A program made the translations under genes and the position numbers. A stretch of DNA of 64,000 bases from Myxococcales bacterium (GTDB lineage Bacteria > Myxococcota_C > UBA6777). The stretch covers positions 372,001 to 436,000 of the forward strand of contig JACKEL010000004.1 of the NCBI GenBank assembly GCA_020632975.1. Reading direction: 5' to 3'. Shown one piece after another: positions 27,761 through 35,739 of the stretch (positions are counted from its first letter, which is position 1; every line of letters begins with the position of its first letter). Under the pieces are notes generated by a model, which did no database searches, was not told the DNA's origin, and saw only the letters and a program-made list of their open reading frames with translations.

Positions 27761-30202
27761 CTAAGCACTCCTTTTGGAAGAGATGAGGGGTAAAGCCGCC
27801 TTGAGGAAGGCATCTTGTTTTGCTGCGTCAAGTCGTCGCGAGAGGGCTTGGAGGAGTTCTTCACCTTCTGCGCGGGGGAATTCTTTGCGGGGGTGTCCCA
27901 TCTTTTTGAGCGTTTGTTTCATGGCGATCTGGGCCATCGGGCCGATGATGCGGGTGAATTCCAGTTGAATGGCTTCCATCTCTTGTTCGCTGAGGAAGTT
28001 GGAGGCTTGCGCGAGCGGAGACATCGCGCCAGCGCCGCTGTCTGTGGAGAAAGACGTGCCTGTCAGCGAAGGTTCGCTTCCTTGGAGGAGCGGTCGATAT
28101 TGTTGAAGGATGGAAGCGAGGGTGCTTTTGTAGGCGCCAGGTTGGGCGAGGACGAAGAGCCCAAAAGAGGGAAAGCGCCAGAAGAGCACGTGGATATGTT
28201 GGAAGCCCCACTCTAGGCCGACAAGGTCGATAGGAAGGGCCAAACAAGCTTGGTTGATGGGGGAGATGCGTTGTTGCAGGATAGGAAGGAGGCTGGGATC
28301 AGCGGTTTGTCCTTGGAGAAAGTTCGTGTGTTTTCCAACGAGCAAAGCACCTGCAAGACCAAACGTTGAGAAGAGTTGCCCAAAGAAAGCATCGAGGGTT
28401 TGTTGCTTTGCGGGAGGGGCCATGCTTTGGCGCATCATGTTCATGGAGTGGTGGTCGTGGGGGGCATCTTGGAGCAAGACATCGTAGCCATGGGCTGATG
28501 GCATACAAAGAAGTTGCTGCATGGCTCCTTCGAGTTGAATCGATTTCCACGGACCAAAGGGGGGCAAAGCCAGCGCTTGTTCAGAACCCAACAGAAGTTG
28601 GATACTTTGCAGAGAGATATCGCTCCACATGCCTTCTTGGTGGATGAGTTGCCTGTGCGGTGAAAAGCGCAAACGGGCTTGGGTCGGGGGAGCGGTATGT
28701 TGGAGAAGATGTGGGGCCAGCGAAAGAGAGCCCTTGAGTGGAGTTGTGGGGGGGGCAAGCGATGTCCCCATCCCCATACCACCCCCGACACTGGGCGGTG
28801 CTGGTGCAAGAGACGCAAATCCCGCAGGTGCGGAGGTTTGCGGGTTGTGTCCTGAAAAGCCGACAGCATGGGGTGTTTGGGGTGGGCTCAGTGAACCCAT
28901 GCTTGGAGAGACATGCACAGCGGGGGCAGCGGTCCAACTTGCGGCAGAAAAAGAGTGCGCGGGGTGTTTGAGGTGACGCAGCGCTTCCAACAAGGCCGAA
29001 CAGTCTTGGTAACGTTGGGCGGGTTCTTTTTGCGTCATCTTGTTGATGACTTGGACGGTGGCTTGGGTGACTTCGGGGGCGTGTTGTCGTGGATCAGGCA
29101 GGGGCTCTTGGATGTGTTTGAGCATCACGTTAGAGATATTGGGACCGCGAAAAGGTGTGGTGCCTGTGAGGAGTTCGTAAAAGACGATGCCAAGGGCGTA
29201 AACGTCAGAGCGGTGATCGAGAGGCTTTCCCGAAGCCTGTTCTGGCGAAAGATAATGTGGGCTGCCTACCACGATACCGGGCTGTGTGTAGGACATGTCT
29301 TGCGTGCCACGCACAAGGCCAAAGTCTGTAAGGGTGACGTGTCCGCGTAGGTTGATGATCAGGTTTGAAGGCTTGATATCGCGGTGGATCTGTCCCGCAT
29401 CATGGGCTGCTTTGAGTCCTTGGGCGACTTGTTCGATGATCGATATTGCTTCGCTTTCTGTGAGGCGTTTGCGAGCTCGCAAGAACTGATCGATGTTTTC
29501 GCCTTCAAGGAACTCCATCGCGATGTAAAAGACCCCATCTTCGGTCGTTCCTGCGTCGAAGACTTGGACGATGTAGGGGCTTTTGAGTTGGGCGATGGCC
29601 AACGCCTCGCGTTGAAAACGTTTGATGCAGGTCTCATCTTGTTGTGCGTTGGGCAACATCAGTTTGAGCGCGACTTTGCGTTGCAACGCTTCTTGGTAGG
29701 CTCGAAAGACAGCGCCCATCCCACCGCGCCCGATCTCTTCTTCCAACACAAAGGAACCGATCTTTCTCCCTACCATGGAGGAGAGGGCATCATCTGCTTT
29801 TTTCTTTTTGCCCATCGGAAGGAAAGGATCGGATGTATTCTGCGACAAAAGGGCCTGCAAGGTCGCGATAAACTGGGAAGGGCGAAGAGGACGCTCAAAG
29901 ATGTGCTGTTCGCCCTCGCTGCGCAGTTGGGCGAGGAGTTGTTCTTGGTGTGGAAGGCTGAGAAAGATGCGGGGGATGGCGTGGAGTTTCGGATGTTGTG
30001 AGACCCAACGATACAGGGTCTCGACTTCGTGGAGAGGGTGCGTCAAATCGAAAAGGATCAGGTGGGGTGCGGTTTGGTCGAGATCGAGTTGGGCTTGGTA
30101 TAGCGAGGGGGTCGCGCTCGTGTTGATCATGAGCTTTTCAAGCTGCACCTGAAGCGCTTGTGTCGTTTGTGGATCGCCCTCAAAAACAAAGAGCCTGTAC
30201 AT
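27761..30202 (-). CDS. Receiver-like / Ser-Thr kinase / roadblock-like fusion
   Basis: An 813-residue cytoplasmic protein. Residues 1-120 look like a receiver: Asp52 in LILFDLTHP is kept, but the usual Lys is Arg in IFERPL. Residues about 148-400 form a Hanks-type kinase: GRGGMGAVF, Lys180 in VALK, HRDIKPSN with Asp275, DFG with Asp293 and SPHYLSPEQ. A Pro/Ser/Gly-rich linker (about 405-520) follows. Residues about 590-700 resemble a roadblock/LC7 domain (GALLVGKHTNFLQG, SFGLFVLAQPGA). The tail has FTRIIGPMAQIAMKQ, as seen C-terminal to other myxobacterial-type kinases. ATG 30202 is preferred; ATG and GTG codons occur up to 30 nt upstream. Confidence 0.9.
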   Translation of the reverse strand: MYRLFVFEGDPQTTQALQVQLEKLMINTSATPSLYQAQLDLDQTAPHLILFDLTHPLHEVETLYRWVSQHPKLHAIPRIFLSLPHQEQLLAQLRSEGEQHIFERPLRPSQFIATLQALLSQNTSDPFLPMGKKKKADDALSSMVGRKIGSFVLEEEIGRGGMGAVFRAYQEALQRKVALKLMLPNAQQDETCIKRFQREALAIAQLKSPYIVQVFDAGTTEDGVFYIAMEFLEGENIDQFLRARKRLTESEAISIIEQVAQGLKAAHDAGQIHRDIKPSNLIINLRGHVTLTDFGLVRGTQDMSYTQPGIVVGSPHYLSPEQASGKPLDHRSDVYALGIVFYELLTGTTPFRGPNISNVMLKHIQEPLPDPRQHAPEVTQATVQVINKMTQKEPAQRYQDCSALLEALRHLKHPAHSFSAASWTAAPAVHVSPSMGSLSPPQTPHAVGFSGHNPQTSAPAGFASLAPAPPSVGGGMGMGTSLAPPTTPLKGSLSLAPHLLQHTAPPTQARLRFSPHRQLIHQEGMWSDISLQSIQLLLGSEQALALPPFGPWKSIQLEGAMQQLLCMPSAHGYDVLLQDAPHDHHSMNMMRQSMAPPAKQQTLDAFFGQLFSTFGLAGALLVGKHTNFLQGQTADPSLLPILQQRISPINQACLALPIDLVGLEWGFQHIHVLFWRFPSFGLFVLAQPGAYKSTLASILQQYRPLLQGSEPSLTGTSFSTDSGAGAMSPLAQASNFLSEQEMEAIQLEFTRIIGPMAQIAMKQTLKKMGHPRKEFPRAEGEELLQALSRRLDAAKQDAFLKAALPLISSKRSA

Positions 30203-30644
30203 CCTTATTCGCCTATCTCGCATCAGAGCCACCCGCGGCTAAAAGCTTGGGGTGGAGAGTTGGGAAACCTCGCTCATCGCGGGGTTTAAGTTTGCATCCT
30301 GCTCGACAACTATGGTCCCTTATCTTGGGAGGTCTTGTTGTTTTTGATGAAGTGTTCCCTCAGTCGATGCTCTTATCACGCCAACGATAGAAATGACACC
30401 AAACGCGAATAGCACGGGGTGGTCATAACGAAGATGGTTGGCGATAACGGTTCATGTATAACAGGATCGCGTGCTGAGTGCCATGAGGCAGCTTGTTTTC
30501 TTGCAACCCATGAGCAAAGTCCTCACGATACCAAGAGAATCACACAAAACAAAAGTAGTAAGGGGTCGTGCCTTTGTCGTTTGGAGGATATCTCTTGTTA
30601 CGCAAAGGTTTGGCTGGAGGTGTGTGAGGTTTGTTGTAGAAGGA
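30203..30644. other. Non-coding gap upstream of the kinase operon
   Basis: 442 nt between the kinase start and the 3' end of the MBL gene, both on the minus strand. It must hold the kinase promoter. I see no convincing gene, repeat or terminator in it. Confidence 0.4.
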
Positions 30645-31475
30645 TTATACAGTTGCAGGACGAAGCACAAAGCGCCCGCGCTCGTCTTGATCGACATGGA
30701 CAACCGCAGGACCTGCTTCGTGATCGAGGATGATCCGCCAACCCTCTTGATGGGCTTTTTGGAGCAAGGCCCGTTTGGTTTGCGTATTTTGGTAGGGGAG
30801 CATGTCGTAGGACATATTGAAGGCGTCACCGACGTGGTGGATCGTGGGCATCACATCGCCCGGAAAACACAAAGGCCCTTGATCATCGTGGAAGAGGACA
30901 GCTTGTTGTCCCCAAGTATGCCCAGGGACAGGCAGGACGCGGATGCCTGGCAAGATCTCTGCGGGACCATCGACGCGTTGGATCTGGTGGGCGACGGGAG
31001 CGAGATGATCGCGAAGGTAGGTGCGTGTCATCGTCGAACGGTTGGCCAGTGCATCCTCCCACTCACAGCGTTGGGTGTAGATGCGCGCTTTGGGAAAGCT
31101 CGACTGGGCCGAGGCTTCGGGGGTTGGGAGGTAGGTGAGTCCACCTGCGTGATCAAAGTGGAGATGCGTGACGATCACATCGCTGATCTCACTGCGATCG
31201 ATGCCTTCTTCTTGAAGAGTGTCCCCGATCCAACGGTCTTCCATCGCAAAGATCGTGCGATCTTTTTGGCCGAACTTGTTGCCAAATCCTGTCTCGATCA
31301 AGACCTGACGGTCGGCACTTTGGAGCAAGACGCAGTTGGTTTGGAGCGGGATGCGATTGTCTTCATCAACATCTGTCATGCGCGCCCACAAAGCTTTGGG
31401 GATCACGCCAAACATCGTTCCACCATCAAGGCGAAATGCGCCTGCACGCAAGACCTTCCACTTCCATGTTTGCAT
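30645..31475 (-). CDS. MBL-fold metallo-hydrolase
   Basis: A 276-residue metallo-beta-lactamase-fold hydrolase with a two-metal site: THLHFDHAGG (H-x-H-x-D-H), the third-motif His in VPGHTWGQ, the bridging Asp in CFPGDVMPT and the last His in ILDHEAG. The shape is that of the lactonase-like or general MBL hydrolase group (AttM/YtnP type), so an ester or lactone substrate is possible; nothing in the context identifies it. The ATG at 31475 has AAAGGA 6 nt upstream. It is divergent from the FemAB-like gene. Confidence 0.9.
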   Translation of the reverse strand: MQTWKWKVLRAGAFRLDGGTMFGVIPKALWARMTDVDEDNRIPLQTNCVLLQSADRQVLIETGFGNKFGQKDRTIFAMEDRWIGDTLQEEGIDRSEISDVIVTHLHFDHAGGLTYLPTPEASAQSSFPKARIYTQRCEWEDALANRSTMTRTYLRDHLAPVAHQIQRVDGPAEILPGIRVLPVPGHTWGQQAVLFHDDQGPLCFPGDVMPTIHHVGDAFNMSYDMLPYQNTQTKRALLQKAHQEGWRIILDHEAGPAVVHVDQDERGRFVLRPATV

Positions 31476-31571
31476 CGTTGTTCCTTTCCTAGTGTTGGCC
31501 TCTTGCGAATCGACTGCGGATGTCCGATCTCCTAAAGAGAGCGATTCGACATCTTTGCGGGAGGCTTTTTT

Positions 31572-32777
31572 ATGAATCAGAGCCAAAAAGGGCGTTCATT
31601 GCGAATAGATATCTTACCTTCCTTGGGACGTGTAAAGCCCGAAGAATGGGCGGCCCTTGAAGATCCACACAATCCTTTTTTGGATTATGCTTTTTTGCGT
31701 CTTCTCGAAGAAACGGGCTGCGTGGGACCTGACACTGGATGGGTACCTGCCCATATCACGGTCTGGTCTGAGCAAACCTTGTTGGGAGCCGCGCCTACTT
31801 ATATCAAAACAGATAGCTATGGCGAATTCATCTTTGATTGGGAGTGGGCAGGGATTGCCCGTCGCTTTGGGATCTCCTATTACCCGAAGCTTGTGGTGGG
31901 CGTGCCTTTTACCCCTGCGACTGGACCACGTTTGTTGGTCCGCCCACAAGAAGATCCCGATCTGATCCGACGTTTGTTGGTGCAAGGGATGCGTGAGGTG
32001 ATGGATGCTGCGGATGCTTCGAGCATTCACGTCTTGTTTTGCAATGACGAAGAAGCGGCTTTCTTTGAAGAGTGCGACTTTTCTCGCCGCGCCACGCACC
32101 AGTTTCACTGGCGAAACAACGGATACGAAGACTTTGACGCCTTTTTGGGGGCCCTGCGATCACAAAATCGCAAACAACTGCGCAAGGAACGAAGACGCGT
32201 CGAAGAAGAGGGGCTGACCCTGAGTTTGCATCGAGGTGATCAACTTGATCAAGCGCAGTGGAGGACCTTGTATCGACTTTACACCTCCACAAGCGATCGA
32301 AAGTGGGGGAACCCTTATCTTACAAGATCATTCTTTGAGCGAGCGCGCAGAGAGCTTGGGCAGACTGCTTTGATAGGCTTTGCGTCGCGTGGTGATCAGA
32401 TCGTTGCGGGAACGCTTTCTTTTGCCAAAGGAAAACACGTTTATGGCCGTTATTGGGGCTGTTTCGAGCAGGTCGATAACCTGCATTTTGAGCTTTGTTA
32501 CTACCAGTTGATCGATCACGCGATCCGATCAGGTTGTACATTGGTGGAGGCAGGTGCCCAAGGATCACACAAGCTCAAGCGCGGCTTTTTGCCCGTGATC
32601 ATTCATAGCGCACACCTGTTTCGACATCCGATCTTGTCGCAAGTCTTCAATGAATACGCCTCTCGTGAGGCTGAAGCAGCCAACGTTGAGATCGCAAATG
32701 CCCAAAGCTATGGCCCTTTCCGCGAAGAGATGATCCCTCCTTTTCCTCCCCTTGCAGGGATCTCTTTGGGAGAGTGA
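31572..32777 (+). CDS. FemAB-like / DUF482 GNAT-fold acyltransferase
   Basis: A 401-residue protein of the DUF482 (FemAB-like, GNAT-fold) family. Marks are EDPHNPFLDYAFLRLLEETG at the N-terminus, FDAFLGALRSQNRKQLRKERRRV in the middle, YTSTSDRKWGNPYLTR, and the C-terminal acyl-transferase half with FELCYYQLIDHAI, EAGAQGSHKLKRGF. Family members are annotated as peptidoglycan-related or aminoacyl-transferring enzymes, but most are untested. The ATG has GGGAGG 8 nt upstream. The structured-RNA region starts about 105 nt after its stop codon. Confidence 0.88.
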   Translation: MNQSQKGRSLRIDILPSLGRVKPEEWAALEDPHNPFLDYAFLRLLEETGCVGPDTGWVPAHITVWSEQTLLGAAPTYIKTDSYGEFIFDWEWAGIARRFGISYYPKLVVGVPFTPATGPRLLVRPQEDPDLIRRLLVQGMREVMDAADASSIHVLFCNDEEAAFFEECDFSRRATHQFHWRNNGYEDFDAFLGALRSQNRKQLRKERRRVEEEGLTLSLHRGDQLDQAQWRTLYRLYTSTSDRKWGNPYLTRSFFERARRELGQTALIGFASRGDQIVAGTLSFAKGKHVYGRYWGCFEQVDNLHFELCYYQLIDHAIRSGCTLVEAGAQGSHKLKRGFLPVIIHSAHLFRHPILSQVFNEYASREAEAANVEIANAQSYGPFREEMIPPFPPLAGISLGE

Positions 32778-32882
32778 TATTTTGTTGTTTCTTTTTCGTA
32801 TGTTATGTTCTGTGTCACGATGTGGCAGGCAAGTATTGCATCCTCACAAACGTTCCCGAGAGACACTGTTCTTTCGAAATGT

Positions 32883-33025
32883 TCTTTGAAAAGTGAAGAA
32901 AAACTCTCAAAAGGTAGGCTACCTGACAACGTGTAAGCGCTTCGGCGTTTGGTTGTCCCCGAAAGGGTTTCTCCGTTGACGTGTCCGTGAGACGGACAAA
33001 AAGGAGATAGGTCCCCCACCAGTGT
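32883..33025 (+). repeat. 143-nt constant 5' block, copy 1
   Basis: It matches 33540-33682 at 142 of 143 positions; the only difference is T versus C at 32976, in an internal loop of the third hairpin. Similarity stops abruptly at both ends. Confidence 0.97.
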
Positions 33026-33383
33026 TTGGAATCCATCAATCTAGATGCGCAAGACCATCGTAGGAGGCGCCGCTAGTGATGTGAGAAGAAGCGGTCTGCA
33101 AGCCCTCTGAGAAGGTGTCGAAAGACCGTAGGCACCGAAGGGATAGAGAAATGGAAGTGAGACCAAACGCGGCGCGAAGAAGCCATGGGAGGTAGGACAT
33201 ACGTAAAAGTGCCCTGCGTCCAAGGCGACAACTTCCCTGTGGTACGACGTCCCACTCCAACACAATTCGTCCTAGGCCGAAACCGCCCTTCCTTCCGAGG
33301 AAATAAGGCACCCCAAAAACATCACTGGCCGCGCTCCTATCAAAAAGAACTTCACCAGATCGCCCAAGGCCACCACAAAAGCA

Positions 33384-33435
33384 CCATGGTAGGGATACTT
33401 AACGCTACCCCCAAAAGAGAGTTTTTCTTTGCTTT
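33384..33435 (+). repeat. 52-nt constant 3' block, copy 1
   Basis: Identical to 34067-34118. It contains GGTAGGGATACTTAACG and a purine-to-T-rich stretch complementary to the start of the 5' block. A local GGTAG/CTACC hairpin followed by a T-rich run could alternatively act as a weak terminator. Confidence 0.97.
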
Positions 33436-33470
33436 TCCAATCTCTTTCATCGACCAAGGAGGATGGAGCC

Positions 33471-33512
33471 ATGTTTTTGTTTGTCGTTGTTCTCGTCTTG
33501 TTCGTGCTTTAA
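33471..33512 (+). CDS. 13-codon hydrophobic micro-ORF between the RNA units
   Basis: ATG at 33471 to TAA at 33510-33512 encodes MFLFVVVLVLFVL, all hydrophobic. A full AAGGAGG (33456-33462) lies 8 nt upstream, one of the best ribosome sites in the window. It sits in the 104-nt spacer between the two structured units and is not repeated. It could be a leader peptide, a membrane-active micropeptide or chance. It is far too short for a family assignment. Confidence 0.4.
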   Translation: MFLFVVVLVLFVL

Positions 33513-33539
33513 GATCCCTCCACACAACCTATTTGACGC

Positions 33540-33682
33540 TCTTTGAAAAGTGAAGAAAAACTCTCAAAAGGTAGGCTACCTGACAACGTGTAAGCGCTTC
33601 GGCGTTTGGTTGTCCCCGAAAGGGTTTCTCCGCTGACGTGTCCGTGAGACGGACAAAAAGGAGATAGGTCCCCCACCAGTGT
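33540..33682 (+). repeat. 143-nt constant 5' block, copy 2
   Basis: Second copy of the block at 32883-33025, 657 nt downstream. Confidence 0.97.
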
Positions 33683-34066
33683 CTAGGAACGTCCAGAGGC
33701 AGCGCTGGGACATGTAGTTGTCCAGCGCAGAACACTACGCCCTGATTCGAGTCAAAGACGACGACGAAAGAATGTCGAAACAGACCGATAAGACGGGAAG
33801 AAAAGGCATGCGAAGCAGAAGGTGCGATCGCGCGAATCAGAACTTCCACGAGGGCAACCCAACCGGCCCCACTGTAACAATACCGAAAAATCAGTCGGAA
33901 GCAGAAGCCGGCCAACGTTGCGCAGCTGCCAGTGCTCAAGAGGCTCAGGAAAAGCGATACCTAAAAGGCCGATGTATCCGAGGAAAACAAGCGTTGGCTA
34001 CGCGGAAGATTCGCGGGACAAAAAGTGGTTTCCTTCATCTTCCACCCTCGCACGCCCATCGTCACC

Positions 34067-34118
34067 CCATGGTAGGGATACTTAACGCTACCCCCAAAAG
34101 AGAGTTTTTCTTTGCTTT
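34067..34118 (+). repeat. 52-nt constant 3' block, copy 2
   Basis: Second copy of the block at 33384-33435, 683 nt downstream; the offset differs from that of the 5' block because the cores differ in length. Confidence 0.97.
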
Positions 34119-34127
34119 CAAGAGTGC

Positions 34128-35618
34128 TTATTGAGCACCCTCCAGTTTCTCCAAGGCTTTTTTGATGGCGGCCTGTCTTTCCAAACCCCCCGCATTTCGG
34201 ATGCTTTGGAGCGGCGTGATCGCGCTTTTGGCGGCTTTCCCCATCTCCCCCAAACTCAGCGCAGCTTGCACTTGAACACGTGTCTCTTTGTCCCGAAGTG
34301 CTTTGAGCAAAGCAGGGATCAAAGGTGCTGCTTTGGCCTTCATCCTTCCTGCCACCAAAGCCACCGTCCAGCGGACTTCCCAGCGTTTGTGTTGAAGCGC
34401 ATATTCAAGTGTCGGGATCGCTTCTAGGGCGGTGTCTGCACCTGACTGTCCAAAAGCTTCAGAGATGGCTTTGGGCAACCACCAGTCATTTGAGTCCAAA
34501 GCTTTGCGCAAGACCGCATTCCCATCAGGGCCGATCTTCATCAAAGACTCCATCGCGACGATCCAGAGGACCTGCGGGGCCTTTTGATCAAATAAGATCT
34601 TTTGCAAAGCAGGTGCAGCGGAAGATCCTTCTGTCCCAAACTTCCCGATGATGATCGCCGCACGTCGTCGAACATCTGCATCATTATCGCTCAAAAGTGC
34701 GATCAATGCAGGGAGAGCGGCCTTGGCTTTTACACCAAAGGTATCGAGCATCTTGAGGATCTCGGCTTTGGCCCACCAAGTGGACGCAGGCAACGCATCG
34801 CTAAGGGCTTGGACTGCACTTGGACCGATATTGCGGATCGCGCTGAGCGCTGCTTTGCGCACGTCGTCATCTTTGTCTTGCATCATCTCAACAAGACTGG
34901 GGATCGCCTCGGCAGCACCCGAACCAATCGAACCAAGCGCCTCGATGATCGCTTTGCGGACCTTCCACCAGTCACGGTTTTGTTGAAGTCCTTTGACCAG
35001 TTGAGGGACCGCTGGGCTCGACTTGCTGCCGATCTTTCCGAGGGTTTCAGCAGCTTCTTGACGAACATCGACCTCACTGTCGAGGACCGCACGACCAAGT
35101 ACAGGGATCGCTTTGGGAGAGCGTTTGCTCATGTGACCCAGTGCACGGACGGCCAAGCGACGTTCTTCTTCGATGGGGGATTGGAGGACTTTGGAGACCG
35201 AAGTCACCATCTCATCGCCACCTTCGTCGAGTTTGTCTTCGATCATCTTGCGGACATCTGAGGATTTGTCGTCGAGGCCACGCAACCAAGAGGGCACACC
35301 TCGTTCACCCATCATCATCAAAGCCCGCAAAGAGGCTTTGCGTACTTCGACGGATGGATCTTCGAGAGAAGATCGCAAGGTCGGGATCGCTTGCTTGGCA
35401 GAAGGCCCCAACTCACCGAGCTTTTGCGCCGCTTCGATGCGCTTTTCGCTTTCTGAGGCGCGCAGTTGCCGAATCAGATCAAAGACAGGCGAACGTTTGC
35501 TTTTGATCACACGGGTTTGGCTGCAACCCACCACCACGAGCGGGCCAAGACAAAACAGACTTCCACAATACAATAGTTGCTTAAAGGTACTTTTCTTTTT
35601 AGATTTCAATACTTGCAT
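34128..35618 (-). CDS. HEAT-repeat lipoprotein
   Basis: A 496-residue lipoprotein: a short Lys-rich N-terminus, a hydrophobic stretch and a lipobox LVVVGCSQ (Cys about residue 33). About ten HEAT/PBS-like repeats follow, built around AIPTLRSSLEDPSVEVRKASLRAL-type units (paired helices, about 35-38 residues each) with regular RRxA and DxDVR turns. It is probably a scaffold at the inner face of the outer membrane. The ATG at 35618 has GGGAGA upstream; the frame runs 83 codons further 5' but loses the signal peptide position. It is convergent with RNA unit 2. Confidence 0.88.
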   Translation of the reverse strand: MQVLKSKKKSTFKQLLYCGSLFCLGPLVVVGCSQTRVIKSKRSPVFDLIRQLRASESEKRIEAAQKLGELGPSAKQAIPTLRSSLEDPSVEVRKASLRALMMMGERGVPSWLRGLDDKSSDVRKMIEDKLDEGGDEMVTSVSKVLQSPIEEERRLAVRALGHMSKRSPKAIPVLGRAVLDSEVDVRQEAAETLGKIGSKSSPAVPQLVKGLQQNRDWWKVRKAIIEALGSIGSGAAEAIPSLVEMMQDKDDDVRKAALSAIRNIGPSAVQALSDALPASTWWAKAEILKMLDTFGVKAKAALPALIALLSDNDADVRRRAAIIIGKFGTEGSSAAPALQKILFDQKAPQVLWIVAMESLMKIGPDGNAVLRKALDSNDWWLPKAISEAFGQSGADTALEAIPTLEYALQHKRWEVRWTVALVAGRMKAKAAPLIPALLKALRDKETRVQVQAALSLGEMGKAAKSAITPLQSIRNAGGLERQAAIKKALEKLEGAQ

Positions 35619-35739
35619 CTTCTTCTCCCAATGCGAAGTGTTCGTTGGAGAGAGATATCCTTCCCTTGTGTATAGGCATTCTCGGTGGACAGAGCAAATT
35701 GGGTGCGTTTGGTATCTTGGTGGGTGCGGAAGGCGTTGA

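Larger units (their letters stand above)
32881..33436 (+). ncRNA. Candidate large structured RNA, unit 1 (constant ends, variable core)
   Basis: It begins with a boxA-like TGTTCTTTGAAAA (32880-32892). The 5' block can fold into: a UUCG-capped hairpin (32925-32930 with 32952-32957; 32936-32940 with 32945-32949, closed by a C-G pair), a CCC-GAAA-GGG hairpin (32958-32967), and a two-part hairpin (32970-32974 with 33003-33007; 32983-32987 with 32993-32997). The ends pair: 32889-32908 with 33417-33436 (20 bp, two G-U). Inside that, GGTAG (32913-32917) pairs with CTACC (33405-33409), and CCCACCA (33015-33021) with TGGTaGGG (33387-33394). The last helix encloses the variable core. UUCG and GNRA loops fix the plus strand. 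No protein family fits. All pairing is by eye. Confidence 0.7.
33538..34119 (+). ncRNA. Candidate large structured RNA, unit 2 (constant ends, variable core)
   Basis: Same architecture as unit 1. It has a boxA-like CGCTCTTTGAAAA, the 5' block at 33540-33682 and the 3' block at 34067-34118, with the same end-to-end helix (33546-33565 with 34100-34119, last pair lost) and the same hairpins. The core, 33683-34066 (384 nt), has no visible similarity to the unit 1 core (358 nt). It opens with a strong hairpin of its own: 33702-33712 with 33719-33728, 10 bp with one bulged G. The unit ends about 9 nt before the convergent HEAT-protein stop codon. Confidence 0.7.

Noticed and set aside
33529..33939. 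Minus-strand open frame across RNA unit 2
   Set aside because: It covers the repeat only because the repeat is open; the tetraloops and boxA orient the element on the plus strand, and no ribosome site or family is seen.
33718..34134. Open frame on the plus strand across RNA unit 2 (and 33185-33553 across unit 1)
   Set aside because: It starts at TTG without a ribosome site, has no protein-like composition, and the two frames agree only where the DNA repeat itself is identical.
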